Shown here piece after piece: positions 18,477-28,026 of a stretch of 64,000 bases of DNA. A model generated the notes under the pieces. The model was not told where the DNA came from. It did not search any database and worked only from the letters and a program-made list of their open reading frames with translations. Location: positions 7,750,001 through 7,814,000 of the forward strand of contig NZ_JACHMX010000001.1 in the NCBI RefSeq assembly GCF_014205155.1. Reading direction: 5' to 3'. This stretch comes from Amycolatopsis umgeniensis. GTDB taxonomy: Bacteria > Actinomycetota > Actinomycetes > Mycobacteriales > Pseudonocardiaceae. A program made the translations under genes and the position numbers. Within the stretch, counting starts at the first letter, position 1, and the number at the start of each line of letters is the position of its first letter.

Positions 18477-19772
18477 TCACGAAGAAGTAGCGGACTGCTG
18501 CGCGGGGGGCGCAGTTCCCTTACCCGGGACCGCTGTTTCACGGGATTCACTGGAGCCGAAGGCCAGCCTGGCACCGAGCAGGACCAGCGGGTACACCAGG
18601 TAGCCGTACCTCGTCGCCGGGGTGAGCAGGATCAGCGCGCTCAGCCCGACGGCCATGCGCAACAGCGCGTCCGAACCGGTCGTGGGAGGTCGGCGCACCA
18701 GCCAGATCAGGATCGCGACGGCAGCGATCCCGAGCAGGGCGAAGGAAAACGCCATCCCGACGGGACCGAGTGAGGCGATGAGGCGCCCGGGCAACGGGCT
18801 CGCCGCCGGTGACTTGACCACGCCCATTCCCAGCGGGAACCGGAAGACGTGCTCGACGAACGCTTTCGGGTCCACCAGATAGACCGGCACGTGCAGGACG
18901 AGTGTCGTCACCACGAGTGCCGCGGCGAATCCGCCCAGTGCGCGAGGACCACGCCGCGTGAGCAAGAGGACACCCAGCACCACGACCGCGGGCGCGACGA
19001 TGAGTTTCGCGCTGATCACGAGCGCCAGCACGAGACCCGACAGGACCGCGCGTCCGCTCGTGGCCAGCGCGAAGGACAGCACCAGCAGGCCCACGATGGC
19101 CAGATCCGGGCCGGCCACGGCCCAGGTCAGCGCGGTCAACGGGCAGGCGAGGGCGAGTTGTGCGGCGCTCACCGGGATTTTCGGCCACTTCAGCAGCCGC
19201 AGCGTCAGCAGTACACATGCGACGGCCGCCAGCGCGAACATCCAGCGCGCGTCGGTGAGGGCGTCTGCCACCGGCCCGCCGCCGAGCAACGCGCGCGGCA
19301 GGCCGAAGACGGTCATCACCGGACCGTATGGGGTGTAATCGTTTACTTCCGCCGCGCGGCCGAGCGCGGTGACGTCGACGTACGGGGTTCCGTTCTCCAG
19401 AAGGAGTTTCGCCGACCGTTCGATCACCCAGACCTCGGGCTGGGCGGCCCACGAGAACGGCGTGATGAGCCAGTCCACTCCGGTCAGACGGCGAATGACG
19501 AGCATTCCCAAGGGAAGGATCATCGCGAACAGCCCAATGGCTCCGATACCCACCCACCGTGAGCCGAGCGCGCCGGTCGGCCGTTTGCCGCGGCGGGCGG
19601 CGAGGATCAGCCAGCTGGTGTGGACCACGGCGAGGCCGTAACCTGCGACAGCGAAATTGGCCCACACGCGGTATCCGTAGAACTCCGCGACGGCGGTGTT
19701 CAGCCCGGCGAAAATCAGGCAGCCGGCGTAGAAGACCAGGTCGATGGTCAGCTGCCGCGAGTCCTTGGTCAC
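18477..19772 (-). CDS. Polytopic membrane protein, GT87/GT-C glycosyltransferase-like
   Basis: This 431-residue protein has about ten hydrophobic segments. The region after the first four (AKLLLENGTPYVDVTALGRAAEVNDYTPYGPVMTVFGLPRALLG) resembles the periplasmic loop of actinobacterial polyprenol-phosphate-dependent mannosyltransferases: N-G-x-P-Y followed by YxPYGP. Such enzymes glycosylate lipids or cell-wall glycans outside the membrane. An acidic catalytic residue is not obvious, so the assignment is tentative. It starts with GTG. It is monocistronic, flanked by a convergent gene and the divergent ABC transporter gene. Confidence 0.65.
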   Translation of the reverse strand: MTKDSRQLTIDLVFYAGCLIFAGLNTAVAEFYGYRVWANFAVAGYGLAVVHTSWLILAARRGKRPTGALGSRWVGIGAIGLFAMILPLGMLVIRRLTGVDWLITPFSWAAQPEVWVIERSAKLLLENGTPYVDVTALGRAAEVNDYTPYGPVMTVFGLPRALLGGGPVADALTDARWMFALAAVACVLLTLRLLKWPKIPVSAAQLALACPLTALTWAVAGPDLAIVGLLVLSFALATSGRAVLSGLVLALVISAKLIVAPAVVVLGVLLLTRRGPRALGGFAAALVVTTLVLHVPVYLVDPKAFVEHVFRFPLGMGVVKSPAASPLPGRLIASLGPVGMAFSFALLGIAAVAILIWLVRRPPTTGSDALLRMAVGLSALILLTPATRYGYLVYPLVLLGARLAFGSSESRETAVPGKGTAPPAQQSATSS

Positions 19773-19920
19773 CGGCTCAGGCTACCGACGCGGCCGTACC
19801 CGCCGGAAAGAGGACGCGGAAACCGGGAAGCATCCGGTGTTCTTCGGTGTTGGTGCTGGTTATATCCGGGAAAAATCTCGACCAATGTCGAGGTTTACTG
19901 GGGGCGAGGAGAGGGATCTC

Positions 19921-21786
19921 ATGGACAACACGTGGACGCTGATGAACTCGGCGATGAAGTCGGCCGACGTTCCGAAGGGGCTGCACAAGGGGACGCTCCG
20001 CCGCGTCGCAAGGTTCGCCAGGCCGCACTGGCGGAGGTTGCTGATATTCCTGGTGCTCACCGTCGTCTCGGCGGTGCTGGCGGTGAGCACGCCGGTACTG
20101 GCCGGGAAGGTGGTCGACGCGATCGTCGGCGGGCACGACGTCTCGCTGGTGGTGTGGCTGGCCGTGGTGATCGCGGTGCTGGCGCTGATCGACGCCGGAC
20201 TCGGGCTGGCCGAGCGGGCACAATCGTCGAGGATCGGTGAGGGGATCATCCTCGACCTGCGGGTCGCGGTGTACCGGCACGTGCAGCGGATGCCCGTCGC
20301 GTTCTTCACACGCACCCGCACCGGCGCGCTGGTGAGCAGGCTCAACAACGACGTCATCGGCGCGCAGCGCACGTTCACCGCGACACTGTCCGGTTTGGTC
20401 ACCAACGTGATCCAGCTCGTACTGTCGCTGGTGGTCATGGTGACGCTGTCCTGGCAGGTCACCCTGCTGGCGCTGGTGCTGCTGCCGGTCTTCATCCTGC
20501 CGACGCGGCGGCTCGGGAAGCGGATGGCCGCGTTGCAGCGGGAGGCGGGCCAGCTCAACGCTTCGATGACCACGCAGATGACCGAACGGTTCTCCGCGCC
20601 GGGCGCGACGCTGGTGAAGCTCTTCGGCGACCCGGGACGGGAAGTGGGCGACTTCGGCGCGCGGGCCGGGCGGGTGCGCGACATCGGGGTGCGGACGGCG
20701 ATGCTGACGCGCTGGTTCCTGACCAGCCTGACCACGGTTTCCGCGCTCGCGCAGGCCCTGGTCTACGGGCTGGGCGGCTACCTCGCGCTGACCGGGGCGC
20801 TCGCGCCGGGCACCGTCGTGGCGCTGGCGTTGCTGCTGACCAGGCTGTACTCGCCGCTGACCGCGCTGGCGAACGTCCGGGTGGACGTGATGACCGCGCT
20901 GGTGTCGTTCGAGCGGGTCTTCGAGGTGCTCGACCTCAAGCCGATGATCGAGGAGAAGCCTGCCCCGCGTGCGCTGCCCGAAGGCCCGGTGTCGGTGGAG
21001 TTCTCCGACGTCCGGTTCGGCTACCCCGCGGCGGACCGGTACTCGCTGGCGTCGCTGGAGGATGTGTCCACTTTGGATCACCGAGGCGGTGACGAGGTGC
21101 TGCACGGCATCACCTTCCGCGCCGAACCCGGGCAGATGGTGGCGCTGGTCGGTTCTTCCGGAGCCGGCAAGTCGACGATCGCGTCGCTGCTGCCGCGTCT
21201 CTACGACGTCGACGCCGGTTCGGTCCGGCTGTCCGATGTGGACGTTCGGGAGCTGAGTTTCGCCTCGCTGCGGGAAACCGTCGGTGTGGTGACCCAGGAC
21301 GGGCACCTCTTCCACGAGACGATCCGGGCGAACCTCGAGTACGCGCGGCCGGGCGTCACCGACGCCGAGATCTGGTCGGCGCTGGACCGCGCCCGGCTGG
21401 CCGAGCTGATCCGGGAACTGCCGGACGGGCTCGAGACCGTGGTGGGGGAGCGGGGTTACCGGCTCTCCGGCGGGGAACGGCAGCGGCTGACCATCGCGCG
21501 GCTCCTGCTGGCGCAGCCGAGGGTCGTCATCCTCGACGAGGCGACGGCTCATCTGGACTCGCAGTCCGAGGCGGCCGTCGGCGAGGCGCTGACCGACGCG
21601 CTGGACGGGCGGACCGCCCTGGTCATCGCGCACCGGTTGTCGACGGTGCGGGCGGCGGACCAGATCCTGGTGATCGAGCACGGCGAGATCGTCGAGCGAG
21701 GGACGCACGAGGAACTCCTCGCGAGGGAAGGGCGCTACGCGACGCTTTACCTGACGCAGTTCGCGGAGGAACCCGCGGTCGCGTGA
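19921..21786 (+). CDS. ABC transporter, fused permease and ATPase (exporter type)
   Basis: This 621-residue half-transporter probably works as a homodimer at the cytoplasmic membrane. Six transmembrane helices lie within about residues 40-320. The ATPase domain follows with Walker A GSSGAGKST (about 420), Q-loop VTQDGHLFHETI, signature LSGGERQRLTIARLLL and Walker B VVILDEATAHLD, with H-loop IAHRLSTV. ATG at 19921 is preceded by GAGGAGAGG; the frame is open further upstream into the divergent gene. An unusual insert SLASLEDVSTLDHRGGD precedes Walker A. Substrate unknown (lipid or drug). Confidence 0.92.
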   Translation: MDNTWTLMNSAMKSADVPKGLHKGTLRRVARFARPHWRRLLIFLVLTVVSAVLAVSTPVLAGKVVDAIVGGHDVSLVVWLAVVIAVLALIDAGLGLAERAQSSRIGEGIILDLRVAVYRHVQRMPVAFFTRTRTGALVSRLNNDVIGAQRTFTATLSGLVTNVIQLVLSLVVMVTLSWQVTLLALVLLPVFILPTRRLGKRMAALQREAGQLNASMTTQMTERFSAPGATLVKLFGDPGREVGDFGARAGRVRDIGVRTAMLTRWFLTSLTTVSALAQALVYGLGGYLALTGALAPGTVVALALLLTRLYSPLTALANVRVDVMTALVSFERVFEVLDLKPMIEEKPAPRALPEGPVSVEFSDVRFGYPAADRYSLASLEDVSTLDHRGGDEVLHGITFRAEPGQMVALVGSSGAGKSTIASLLPRLYDVDAGSVRLSDVDVRELSFASLRETVGVVTQDGHLFHETIRANLEYARPGVTDAEIWSALDRARLAELIRELPDGLETVVGERGYRLSGGERQRLTIARLLLAQPRVVILDEATAHLDSQSEAAVGEALTDALDGRTALVIAHRLSTVRAADQILVIEHGEIVERGTHEELLAREGRYATLYLTQFAEEPAVA

Positions 21787-21852
21787 CCCCTCTCGGGAGG
21801 GTTCTATCGAGGGGGAGGGCTGCTGGTGCTCCTGAGCCTGAGGTCATCGAGT

Positions 21853-21907
21853 GTCCGTGAAGGCCTCCTTCACTACCTTGAGGGTAGGGAAGGAGGCCTT
21901 CACGGAC
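21853..21907. terminator. GTGAAGGCCTCCTT-family hairpin
   Basis: An 18-bp perfect outer stem (21853-21870 with 21890-21907) and a CTACC/GGTAG inner pairing surround TTGA. It lies between the convergent stops of the ABC transporter and serine hydrolase genes, an ideal place for a bidirectional terminator. Confidence 0.65.
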
Positions 21908-21945
21908 CTGCCCCGACAGGTTGCCCTGCCCCTCCACAACCGTCC

Positions 21946-23088
21946 TCACCGCTCACGAGACCAGATCGCGTTCACCAGGGCCATCTTGCGCGGATCGTCG
22001 CGCATGAGCGGACCCATCCGGTTCATCGTGTAGCCGAAGGCGATCCCGCTCTCGGGATCCACGCCGCCGGACGAGCCGCCGAGCCCGTCGTGCCCGAACG
22101 CGCGCGGGTTCGGCCCGAAGCCGCGTTCCTCGCTGCCGAGGTAGAACCCGAGCGCCCATTCGTTGCCGAGCCCGCCGACGACGTCGGCCTCGCGGCCCTG
22201 CCCTTCGCGGGCGTTCGCGAGGGCCTTGTCCGAGAGCAGCCGCCCCGAGGCGAGCGCACCGTAGATCGTCGCGATGGCCCTGGCGGTGCCATGTCCGTTC
22301 AGGGCGGGCAGGATCGCGCGCCGCCATGCCGGTTCGTTGGCGTCGCGACCTCGGACGCGCGGATTCGCCAGTGCCGCGAGGGCGGCCGGGCCCGCGTTGG
22401 CGAACGCCTGTGCCAGCGCGCCCGCCGTCTCGGCGCTGAGCACCGGCTCGACGAGGGTGGAGCAACGCGCCAGATCGTCTTCGGAGTCCAGGCCGATCTG
22501 GAAGTCCGCGTCCAGCGGGCCCGCGACGTGCTCGGCGAAGTACGCGCGGACGTCCACCCCGCTCACCCGGCGGACCACCTCGCCGACGAGGAAGCCGAAC
22601 GACAGCGCGTGGTAGCCACTGGCCGTGCCCGGTTCGAACAGCGGGGCCTGCGCGGCGAGCAGTCCGGTGACGTGGTCCCAGTCGTACAGTTCCTCGACCG
22701 TCACCGGCCGTTCGAGGCCGATGCCGGTCACTCCGGAGCGGTGCGAGAGCAGCCAGCGCACCGGGACGTCCTGCTTGCCCGCGGCCGCGAACTCCGGCCA
22801 GTACCCGGAGACGGGTGCGTCGAGGTCGAGCAGGCCGGCGTCGGCGAGGTGATGCGCGCAGAGAGCGGTCATGCCCTTGGTGGTCGACCAGACGTTGGTG
22901 AGCGTGTCCGCCCGCCACGGGGTCGTCCGGTCCGGATCCGCCCAGCCCGCCCAGAGATCGACCACGGTCTCGCCGTGCCTGGTCACCGAAAACGCCGCGC
23001 CGAGTTCCTCGCGTCGCTCGAAGTTCTCCTCGAAGGCGGCCCGTACGGGTTCGAATCCCGCCGCGCATTCGCCGTGGATCTCGATCAT
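21946..23088 (-). CDS. Serine hydrolase, beta-lactamase / EstB family
   Basis: This 380-residue cytoplasmic hydrolase of the class C beta-lactamase-like family has the nucleophile motif STTK (SxxK) near residue 65, and LLSHRSGVTG and HDGLGGSSGGVDPESGIAFGYTMN near the C-terminus. It is probably an esterase or lipase. ATG at 23088 is chosen because GGAGG lies 9 bases upstream. An ATG 24 bases earlier would fall on the palindrome at 23111-23124. No signal peptide is seen. The operator-like palindrome suggests TetR control. Confidence 0.88.
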   Translation of the reverse strand: MIEIHGECAAGFEPVRAAFEENFERREELGAAFSVTRHGETVVDLWAGWADPDRTTPWRADTLTNVWSTTKGMTALCAHHLADAGLLDLDAPVSGYWPEFAAAGKQDVPVRWLLSHRSGVTGIGLERPVTVEELYDWDHVTGLLAAQAPLFEPGTASGYHALSFGFLVGEVVRRVSGVDVRAYFAEHVAGPLDADFQIGLDSEDDLARCSTLVEPVLSAETAGALAQAFANAGPAALAALANPRVRGRDANEPAWRRAILPALNGHGTARAIATIYGALASGRLLSDKALANAREGQGREADVVGGLGNEWALGFYLGSEERGFGPNPRAFGHDGLGGSSGGVDPESGIAFGYTMNRMGPLMRDDPRKMALVNAIWSRER

Positions 23089-23110
23089 GGACACGGACCT
23101 CCCACGAGAC

Positions 23111-23124
23111 ACCGACCAGTCGGT
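23111..23124. promoter_or_regulatory. TetR-type operator palindrome
   Basis: ACCGAC-CA-GTCGGT forms perfect 6-bp arms 23 bases before the serine hydrolase start. This is a classic AcrR/TetR half-site type. The regulator is not encoded beside it. Confidence 0.5.
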
Positions 23125-23182
23125 ATGTGACCGTAGAAGGACCGCGCGGACGAGTCAAGAGGCTCGTCCGCGCGGACCGCGG

Positions 23183-23911
23183 CTACCGGAGAGCGGGAAC
23201 CCGGGCGCCGTACTTGGCCAGCAGCGCGGCGTTGGCCTCGTCGCCACCGTCCACGTTGGAACTGCGCCACAGCGGGATGTCGACGCCCTGCGCCGCGCCG
23301 AGGTCCACCACCTCGGCCAAGACCAGGTTCCACAGGAAGGCGTTGATCACTGTGGACAGTGGCGCCGTCCGCGGAGCCTCCGGCGGGTAGCTCGAGTCGC
23401 CGGGGCGGACGTGGGAGTCGAGCACGATGCTGGCTTCTTCGATCAGCGTCGTCGCCGCGCGCTTCGGCGCCGCGGCCACGGACGCGGCCGAGCTCACCGC
23501 GATGACCGACGCGCCGCGGGCTCGGGCGCCGGCGGCCAGCTCGACCGGATACGGGTTCACCCCCGAGGTCGAGAACACCACCAGCAGGTCGTCCGGACCC
23601 GGCGCGCGTTCGGCCAGCACCTCTTCGGCGAGCCCGGAGCGGCGTTCGGTCTTGGTGCTGTGCTGCGCGCCGTGCAGCGGCAGCAGCTCGGGGTGGTAGA
23701 CCGGGTACACGCAGGCGAGGCCGCCCGCGCGATAGAAGGTCTCGGCGACCGCGGCCAGCGAATGGCCCGCTCCGGCGGTGAACACCAGGGCGTCGGCCTG
23801 GATGACCCCCAGGATCAGCTCGGCCGATTTCCGGATCTGCTCCGCGTTACCCCGTTCGGCCTCCGCGAGCCGTTCGGCGACGTCTGCATAACGTTCGGTG
23901 GTACTCACCAC
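23183..23911 (-). CDS. SIS-domain protein (UPF0309-like)
   Basis: This 242-residue protein has a sugar-isomerase (SIS) fold. VFTAGAGHSLAAVAETFYRAGG and VVFSTSGVNPYPVELAAGARARGASVIAVSS are the two phosphosugar-binding segments. Length and layout match the UPF0309 group, presumed to bind phosphorylated hexosamines, but no reaction is established. The start is one of two adjacent GTG codons. It diverges from an alpha/beta-hydrolase gene; a possible far-spaced ATGTAT/ATACAT inverted repeat lies in the shared promoter. Confidence 0.85.
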   Translation of the reverse strand: MVSTTERYADVAERLAEAERGNAEQIRKSAELILGVIQADALVFTAGAGHSLAAVAETFYRAGGLACVYPVYHPELLPLHGAQHSTKTERRSGLAEEVLAERAPGPDDLLVVFSTSGVNPYPVELAAGARARGASVIAVSSAASVAAAPKRAATTLIEEASIVLDSHVRPGDSSYPPEAPRTAPLSTVINAFLWNLVLAEVVDLGAAQGVDIPLWRSSNVDGGDEANAALLAKYGARVPALR

Positions 23912-24041
23912 ATCCGCCCTTCCGTCTGGAGATCAGCGACGAATGTATCGCGTGGACCAATGGCCGAAGTGGAATACATCGGGAGATGATCGAGGTTGAC
24001 CCGATCGCTGCGGCCGGGTTCCGGAGACTGGAGGATCCAGG

Positions 24042-24737
24042 GTGAGCGAGGCTGATCCCGCGGTGCGGATTTGGCGGGTGCGTGGCCAGGTGAAGGCCGT
24101 GGTGCTGGTGTTGCACGGCGGCGCGGAGCACAGTCATGCCCGCGTTCCGTGGTGGCGGCTGGCATACCAGCGGATGGTGCCGCTGGCGAAGGACGTCCAC
24201 CGGGCGGGCCGGAGGCACGGTGTCGAGGTGCGGCTCCTGCGCAACCGGGTCTACGGCTGGAACGACCACGGAACCGACGCGCTCGCCGACGCGCGCTGGG
24301 CCCTGGAACGGATCCGCGAAGACCATCCGGGCTCACCCGTGGTCCTCGTCGGCCATTCGATGGGAGGTCGGGTCGCGTTGCGCGTCGCCGATGATCCGGC
24401 TGTCATCGGGGTCTGCGCGCTGGCACCGTGGACACCACCGGGTGAACCCATCGGCGCCGTCCGGGGCCGTGCCGTGCTCATCGCGCACGGGACCAAGGAC
24501 CGGATGACCGATCCGGTGGCCTCACACGCTTTCGCGGAACGCGCCGAAAAGGTGACATCGCGGTCCGCGCGGTTTGAGATCGGCGGGGAGGGGCACGCGA
24601 TGCTTCGGAGGTCTCGCGTCTGGAACCGTCTCGTACGGGCTTTCACCCTCGAGCTCATCGAAGCCGGGGGAAACGACGAAACGCTGAGCGCGGCCTGGAA
24701 CAGGCCGAGCTCCGAGCGGCTGCGGATCCCGGTCTAG
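24042..24737 (+). CDS. Alpha/beta hydrolase
   Basis: This 231-residue protein has LVLHGGAEHSH (oxyanion region), the nucleophile elbow GHSMGG (about residue 107), an Asp in AHGTKDRMTDP and the catalytic His in GGEGHAMLRR. That is a complete catalytic triad with a minimal cap. Substrate unknown. GTG start with GGAGGATCCAGG upstream. It is 24 bases before the cyclopropane synthase gene, so the two may be cotranscribed and act on lipids. Confidence 0.88.
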   Translation: MSEADPAVRIWRVRGQVKAVVLVLHGGAEHSHARVPWWRLAYQRMVPLAKDVHRAGRRHGVEVRLLRNRVYGWNDHGTDALADARWALERIREDHPGSPVVLVGHSMGGRVALRVADDPAVIGVCALAPWTPPGEPIGAVRGRAVLIAHGTKDRMTDPVASHAFAERAEKVTSRSARFEIGGEGHAMLRRSRVWNRLVRAFTLELIEAGGNDETLSAAWNRPSSERLRIPV

Positions 24738-24761
24738 ACCGGGCGGGAGGGAGCACCTTTT

Positions 24762-26024
24762 ATGTCCACGTCAAGCATCGATCGGGCGGCAAGCCCGTCC
24801 GGCCTGCCCACGCCCGACGAGTCGCGGTGGCCGGGTCTGGCCACCCCGCCGCATTCGCCGTTCCGCGCGCGGATCGCCGAACAGTTGTTCCGCCGTGCGG
24901 TGCATCCGCTGAACGTCCGCGTGCGGATGCCCGATGGTTCCCAGCTCGGCTCCGGCGGTCCGGACGCGCCCGAGATGCGCGTCAACCGGCCGGCCGCCCT
25001 CTTCCATCGCCTTGGTGTCGACGCGAAGATCGGGTTCGGCGAGGCCTACATGGTCGGCGACTGGACGAGCGACGCGCTCGCCGAGGTGCTGACCCCGTTC
25101 GCGGAGCGGATGGCGACGCTCATCCCGCCGCTGCTGCAACGGTTCCGCCGGTTCGTCGATCGCGGCCACCCCGCGGACGAGGAGAACACCATCGAGGGGT
25201 CGCGGGCGAACATCCACCGCCATTACGACCTCTCCAACGACCTTTTCGGCGCGTTCCTCGACCCGTCGATGATGTACTCGTCGGCGCTGTTCGGCCCGGA
25301 CGACGACCTCACCACCGCCCAGCACCGCAAGATCGACAGCGTCCTCGACTACGCCGGGGTCCGCGAAGGCAGCACGGTGCTCGAGATCGGCACCGGCTGG
25401 GGCGAACTCTCGATCCGGGCCGCCGCGCGCGGAGCCAAGGTGACGTCACTGACCATTTCCGAGGAGCAGGCGGCGCTGGCGACCGAACGCATCGCGGCGG
25501 CGGGCTTCGCCGACCGGGTCGACGTCCGGCTGTGCGACTACCGCGACTCGACCGGCGAATACGACGCCGTGGTCAGTGTCGAGATGATCGAGGCCGTCGG
25601 TGAGACGTACTGGCCGACGTTCTTCGAGACCATCGGGAAGCGGCTGAAGCCGGGCGGCCGGTTCGGGCTCCAGGCCATCACCATGGACCACGAACGCATG
25701 CTCGCCGCCGCCCGTTCGTACACGTGGGTGCACAAGTACATCTTCCCCGGCGGGCTCATCCCGTCGACCACCTCGGTCGAACAGGGCATGCTGGACCACA
25801 CCCGGCTGAAACTGCAGGGAGTGCGCGAGTTCGGCCAGGACTACGCGCACACGCTGCGGCTGTGGCGGGAGCGGTTCACTCATCGGTGGGACGAAATCAC
25901 CGAACTGGGCTTCGACGACGTCTTCAAACGGATGTGGGAGTTCTACCTGGCGTACTCCGAAGCGGGGTTCCGTTCGGGGTATCTCAAGGTCCACCAGTTC
26001 GGCTTCGCCGACAACGGGCGGTGA
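24762..26024 (+). CDS. Cyclopropane-fatty-acyl-phospholipid synthase family methyltransferase
   Basis: This 420-residue SAM-dependent enzyme adds a methylene or methyl group to unsaturated acyl chains of membrane lipids. HYDLSNDLFGAFLDPSMMYSSALF is the family entry motif, followed by the SAM site VLEIGTGWGELSIRAA (about residue 206) and SVEMIEAVGETYWPTFF. The C-terminal region WRERFTHRWDEI matches CfaA/UfaA-type enzymes. The extra N-terminal 150 residues are usual for full-length CFA synthases. GGGAGG lies upstream of the ATG. Confidence 0.92.
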   Translation: MSTSSIDRAASPSGLPTPDESRWPGLATPPHSPFRARIAEQLFRRAVHPLNVRVRMPDGSQLGSGGPDAPEMRVNRPAALFHRLGVDAKIGFGEAYMVGDWTSDALAEVLTPFAERMATLIPPLLQRFRRFVDRGHPADEENTIEGSRANIHRHYDLSNDLFGAFLDPSMMYSSALFGPDDDLTTAQHRKIDSVLDYAGVREGSTVLEIGTGWGELSIRAAARGAKVTSLTISEEQAALATERIAAAGFADRVDVRLCDYRDSTGEYDAVVSVEMIEAVGETYWPTFFETIGKRLKPGGRFGLQAITMDHERMLAAARSYTWVHKYIFPGGLIPSTTSVEQGMLDHTRLKLQGVREFGQDYAHTLRLWRERFTHRWDEITELGFDDVFKRMWEFYLAYSEAGFRSGYLKVHQFGFADNGR

Positions 26025-26118
26025 ACGCCACCCAACCGATGCGGGGTGCCGCACGTCCTTCACCTAGGGTCTGCGGTTGACTGGGCCCCACACGCGAAAT
26101 CGGGACGGGTGATTCGGC

Positions 26119-27318
26119 ATGACGTATGGAGGCGACGACCGAGGGCGACGGATGCCGCCACAGCGGCCGCCGTCCGGCCGCCCCCGGCGGCACCAGCCCG
26201 CGCAGATGATGCCGCTGCCGGGCCGGGGGAGCAGCCCGTACGACGAGCGGACGACGCCCATGGGGCACGGAGGCGCCGAGCGTCCCGCCGGTCCGCCACC
26301 GCGCCGCCCGGAACCGCCTCCCGGCCGCCCGATGGACGGCGCGCGCCCGCCGCGGCGACGCAAGCGCTGGGGCTTCGGCAAGGTGCTGGTCACGTTGCTG
26401 ACCGTGTTCGTGGTGTTCCTCGCCGGCGTGTGGGTGTACCTGGAGTTCTCCATCAACCGCGTCGACGCGCTGGCCGACTACTCCGGCCGCCCCGTCGCGG
26501 CCGAGGGCACCAACTGGTTGATCGTGGGCTCCGACAGCCGTGACGGGCTGACACCGGAGGAGCAGGAGAAGCTCGTCACCGGTGACGTCAAGGCCGCCGG
26601 CGGCGGCAAGCGGACCGATACCATCATGATCGCGCACGTCCCGGACAACAGCACCAAGCCGACGCTGCTGAGCCTCCCGCGCGACTCGCAGGTGGCCATC
26701 CCGGGGCACGGCAAGAACAAGATCAACTCGGCGTTCTCGATCGGCGGCCCCGCACTGCTCGCGCAGACCGTCGAAGGTGCCACCGGCCTGCGGATCGACC
26801 ACTACGCCGAGATCGGGTTCGGCGGATTCGCCAAGATCGTCGACGCGATCGGCGGGGTCAACATGTGTGTCGAGAAGCCGATGGAGGACACCATGACGGG
26901 GATCAAGATCCCCGCGGGCTGTCAGGACCTCCAGGGCCCGCAGGCGCTCGGGTTCGTCCGCATGCGGCACAGTGACGCCACCCCGCGTTCGGACCTCGAC
27001 CGCGTCGCCAACCAGCGGAAGTTCATCGGCGCGCTGGTCAGCGAGATCGGCAGCCCCGGCACGCTGCTGAACCCGTTCTCGCTGTTCCCGCTGCTGTCGA
27101 CAGCGCCGGACGCGCTGACCATGGATTCGGGCGATCACGTGCACAACCTGGTCGGGCTCGCGCTGGCGATGCGCGGGATCTCGTCGGGCGGCGTCGTCAC
27201 CACGACGGTCCCGGTGACCAACGGTTCGGCGGAGAACTGGGACAAGACCAAGTCGAAGCTGCTGTTCGACGCTTTGAAGAACGACACGGTGATCCCGGAC
27301 AGCGCGATCCTGACCTGA
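26119..27318 (+). CDS. LytR-CpsA-Psr (LCP) family cell-wall ligase
   Basis: This 399-residue membrane-anchored phosphotransferase probably attaches arabinogalactan or other anionic polymers to peptidoglycan. The 75-residue cytoplasmic N-terminus is Pro/Arg-rich, then one transmembrane helix (VLVTLLTVFVVFLAGVWVYL, about 80-100). The extracellular LCP domain has WLIVGSDSRDG, RTDTIMIAHV, LLSLPRDSQV, KINSAFSIGG and FVRMRHSDATPRSDLDRVANQRKF, covering the conserved Arg and Asp residues. No C-terminal LytR_C domain. It is complete and probably monocistronic. Confidence 0.93.
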   Translation: MTYGGDDRGRRMPPQRPPSGRPRRHQPAQMMPLPGRGSSPYDERTTPMGHGGAERPAGPPPRRPEPPPGRPMDGARPPRRRKRWGFGKVLVTLLTVFVVFLAGVWVYLEFSINRVDALADYSGRPVAAEGTNWLIVGSDSRDGLTPEEQEKLVTGDVKAAGGGKRTDTIMIAHVPDNSTKPTLLSLPRDSQVAIPGHGKNKINSAFSIGGPALLAQTVEGATGLRIDHYAEIGFGGFAKIVDAIGGVNMCVEKPMEDTMTGIKIPAGCQDLQGPQALGFVRMRHSDATPRSDLDRVANQRKFIGALVSEIGSPGTLLNPFSLFPLLSTAPDALTMDSGDHVHNLVGLALAMRGISSGGVVTTTVPVTNGSAENWDKTKSKLLFDALKNDTVIPDSAILT

Positions 27319-27371
27319 GTTCTCGGGGAGGCCGGGGGCCTTCACGCTGGTACCCCTAGGGCGATCCGCAA

Positions 27372-27426
27372 GTCCGTGAAGGCCTCCTTGAGGGACCCAG
27401 GGTCCCTCAAGGGGGCCTTCACGGAC
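27372..27426. terminator. GTGAAGGCCTCCTT-family hairpin
   Basis: A 26-bp stem (27372-27397 with 27401-27426, one T/G wobble) closes a CAG loop, just after the LCP gene and before the GNAT gene. Confidence 0.65.
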
Positions 27427-27477
27427 CGAGCCTGAGGCACGTCCGGCGCCCGAAAATCAGAGGCGTCCGGGGCGACG

Positions 27478-28026
27478 GTGAGTCACCATGGGGTGATGGA
27501 AGCGCCCGCCGAAACCCTCGCCGACGACGTCGTCGTCCTGCGCCGCTGGAAACCGGAGCAACTCGACACCTTGGCAGCCGTCGCGGGGGATTCCGCTGGG
27601 CACCTCGGTGCGTGGATGCTCTGGGCCACCGACGGCTACGGGGAGTCCGAGGCCAAGGAGTTCCTCGAGAACGCGGCGCGCAACTGGGCCGAAGGCAGGA
27701 ACTACGACTTCGCGATCTTCGCCGACGGTGCGGTCGTCGGCGGCGCGGGCATGATGACGCGGCCGGGCTGGATCGAGATCGGCTACTGGCTCAGCCGCCA
27801 CCACACCGGCCGCGGCCTGGTGACGAGGGCCGCGCGGCTGCTGACCGCCGAGGCCTTCCGGATCGGCTCGCCGGAGGTCGAGATCCGGCACGACGAGAAG
27901 AACCTCGCGAGCGGCGCCGTGCCCGCGCGGCTGGGGTTCACGATGATCGGTGAGGAGGCCGCCGAGCCGCCGTTCGCCCCCGCCTGCGCGGGCGTCAACA
28001 GGATCTGGCGGCTCAAGCGTCCTTAG
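27478..28026 (+). CDS. GNAT-family N-acetyltransferase (RimJ/RimL type)
   Basis: This 182-residue acetyl-CoA-dependent transferase shows DDVVVLRRWKPEQ at the N-terminus, GYWLSRHHTGRGLVTRAARLLTAEAF (acetyl-CoA-binding region, about 101-126) and the terminal beta-strand pattern VPARLGFTMIGEE. The target is unknown (protein N-terminus or small amine). GTG at 27478 has GGGG 6 bases upstream; ATG at 27496 is an alternative. Its 3' end overlaps the convergent peroxiredoxin gene by 14 bases. Confidence 0.85.
   Translation: MSHHGVMEAPAETLADDVVVLRRWKPEQLDTLAAVAGDSAGHLGAWMLWATDGYGESEAKEFLENAARNWAEGRNYDFAIFADGAVVGGAGMMTRPGWIEIGYWLSRHHTGRGLVTRAARLLTAEAFRIGSPEVEIRHDEKNLASGAVPARLGFTMIGEEAAEPPFAPACAGVNRIWRLKRP

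Noticed and set aside
23041..23056. tRNA T-arm-like CGGGTTCGAATCCCG
   Set aside because: It lies inside the serine hydrolase coding region, and no acceptor, D or anticodon arms can be folded around it.
21956..23158. Alternative minus-strand frame over the serine hydrolase gene
   Set aside because: It is an Arg/Gly-rich out-of-phase reading of the same DNA without motifs.
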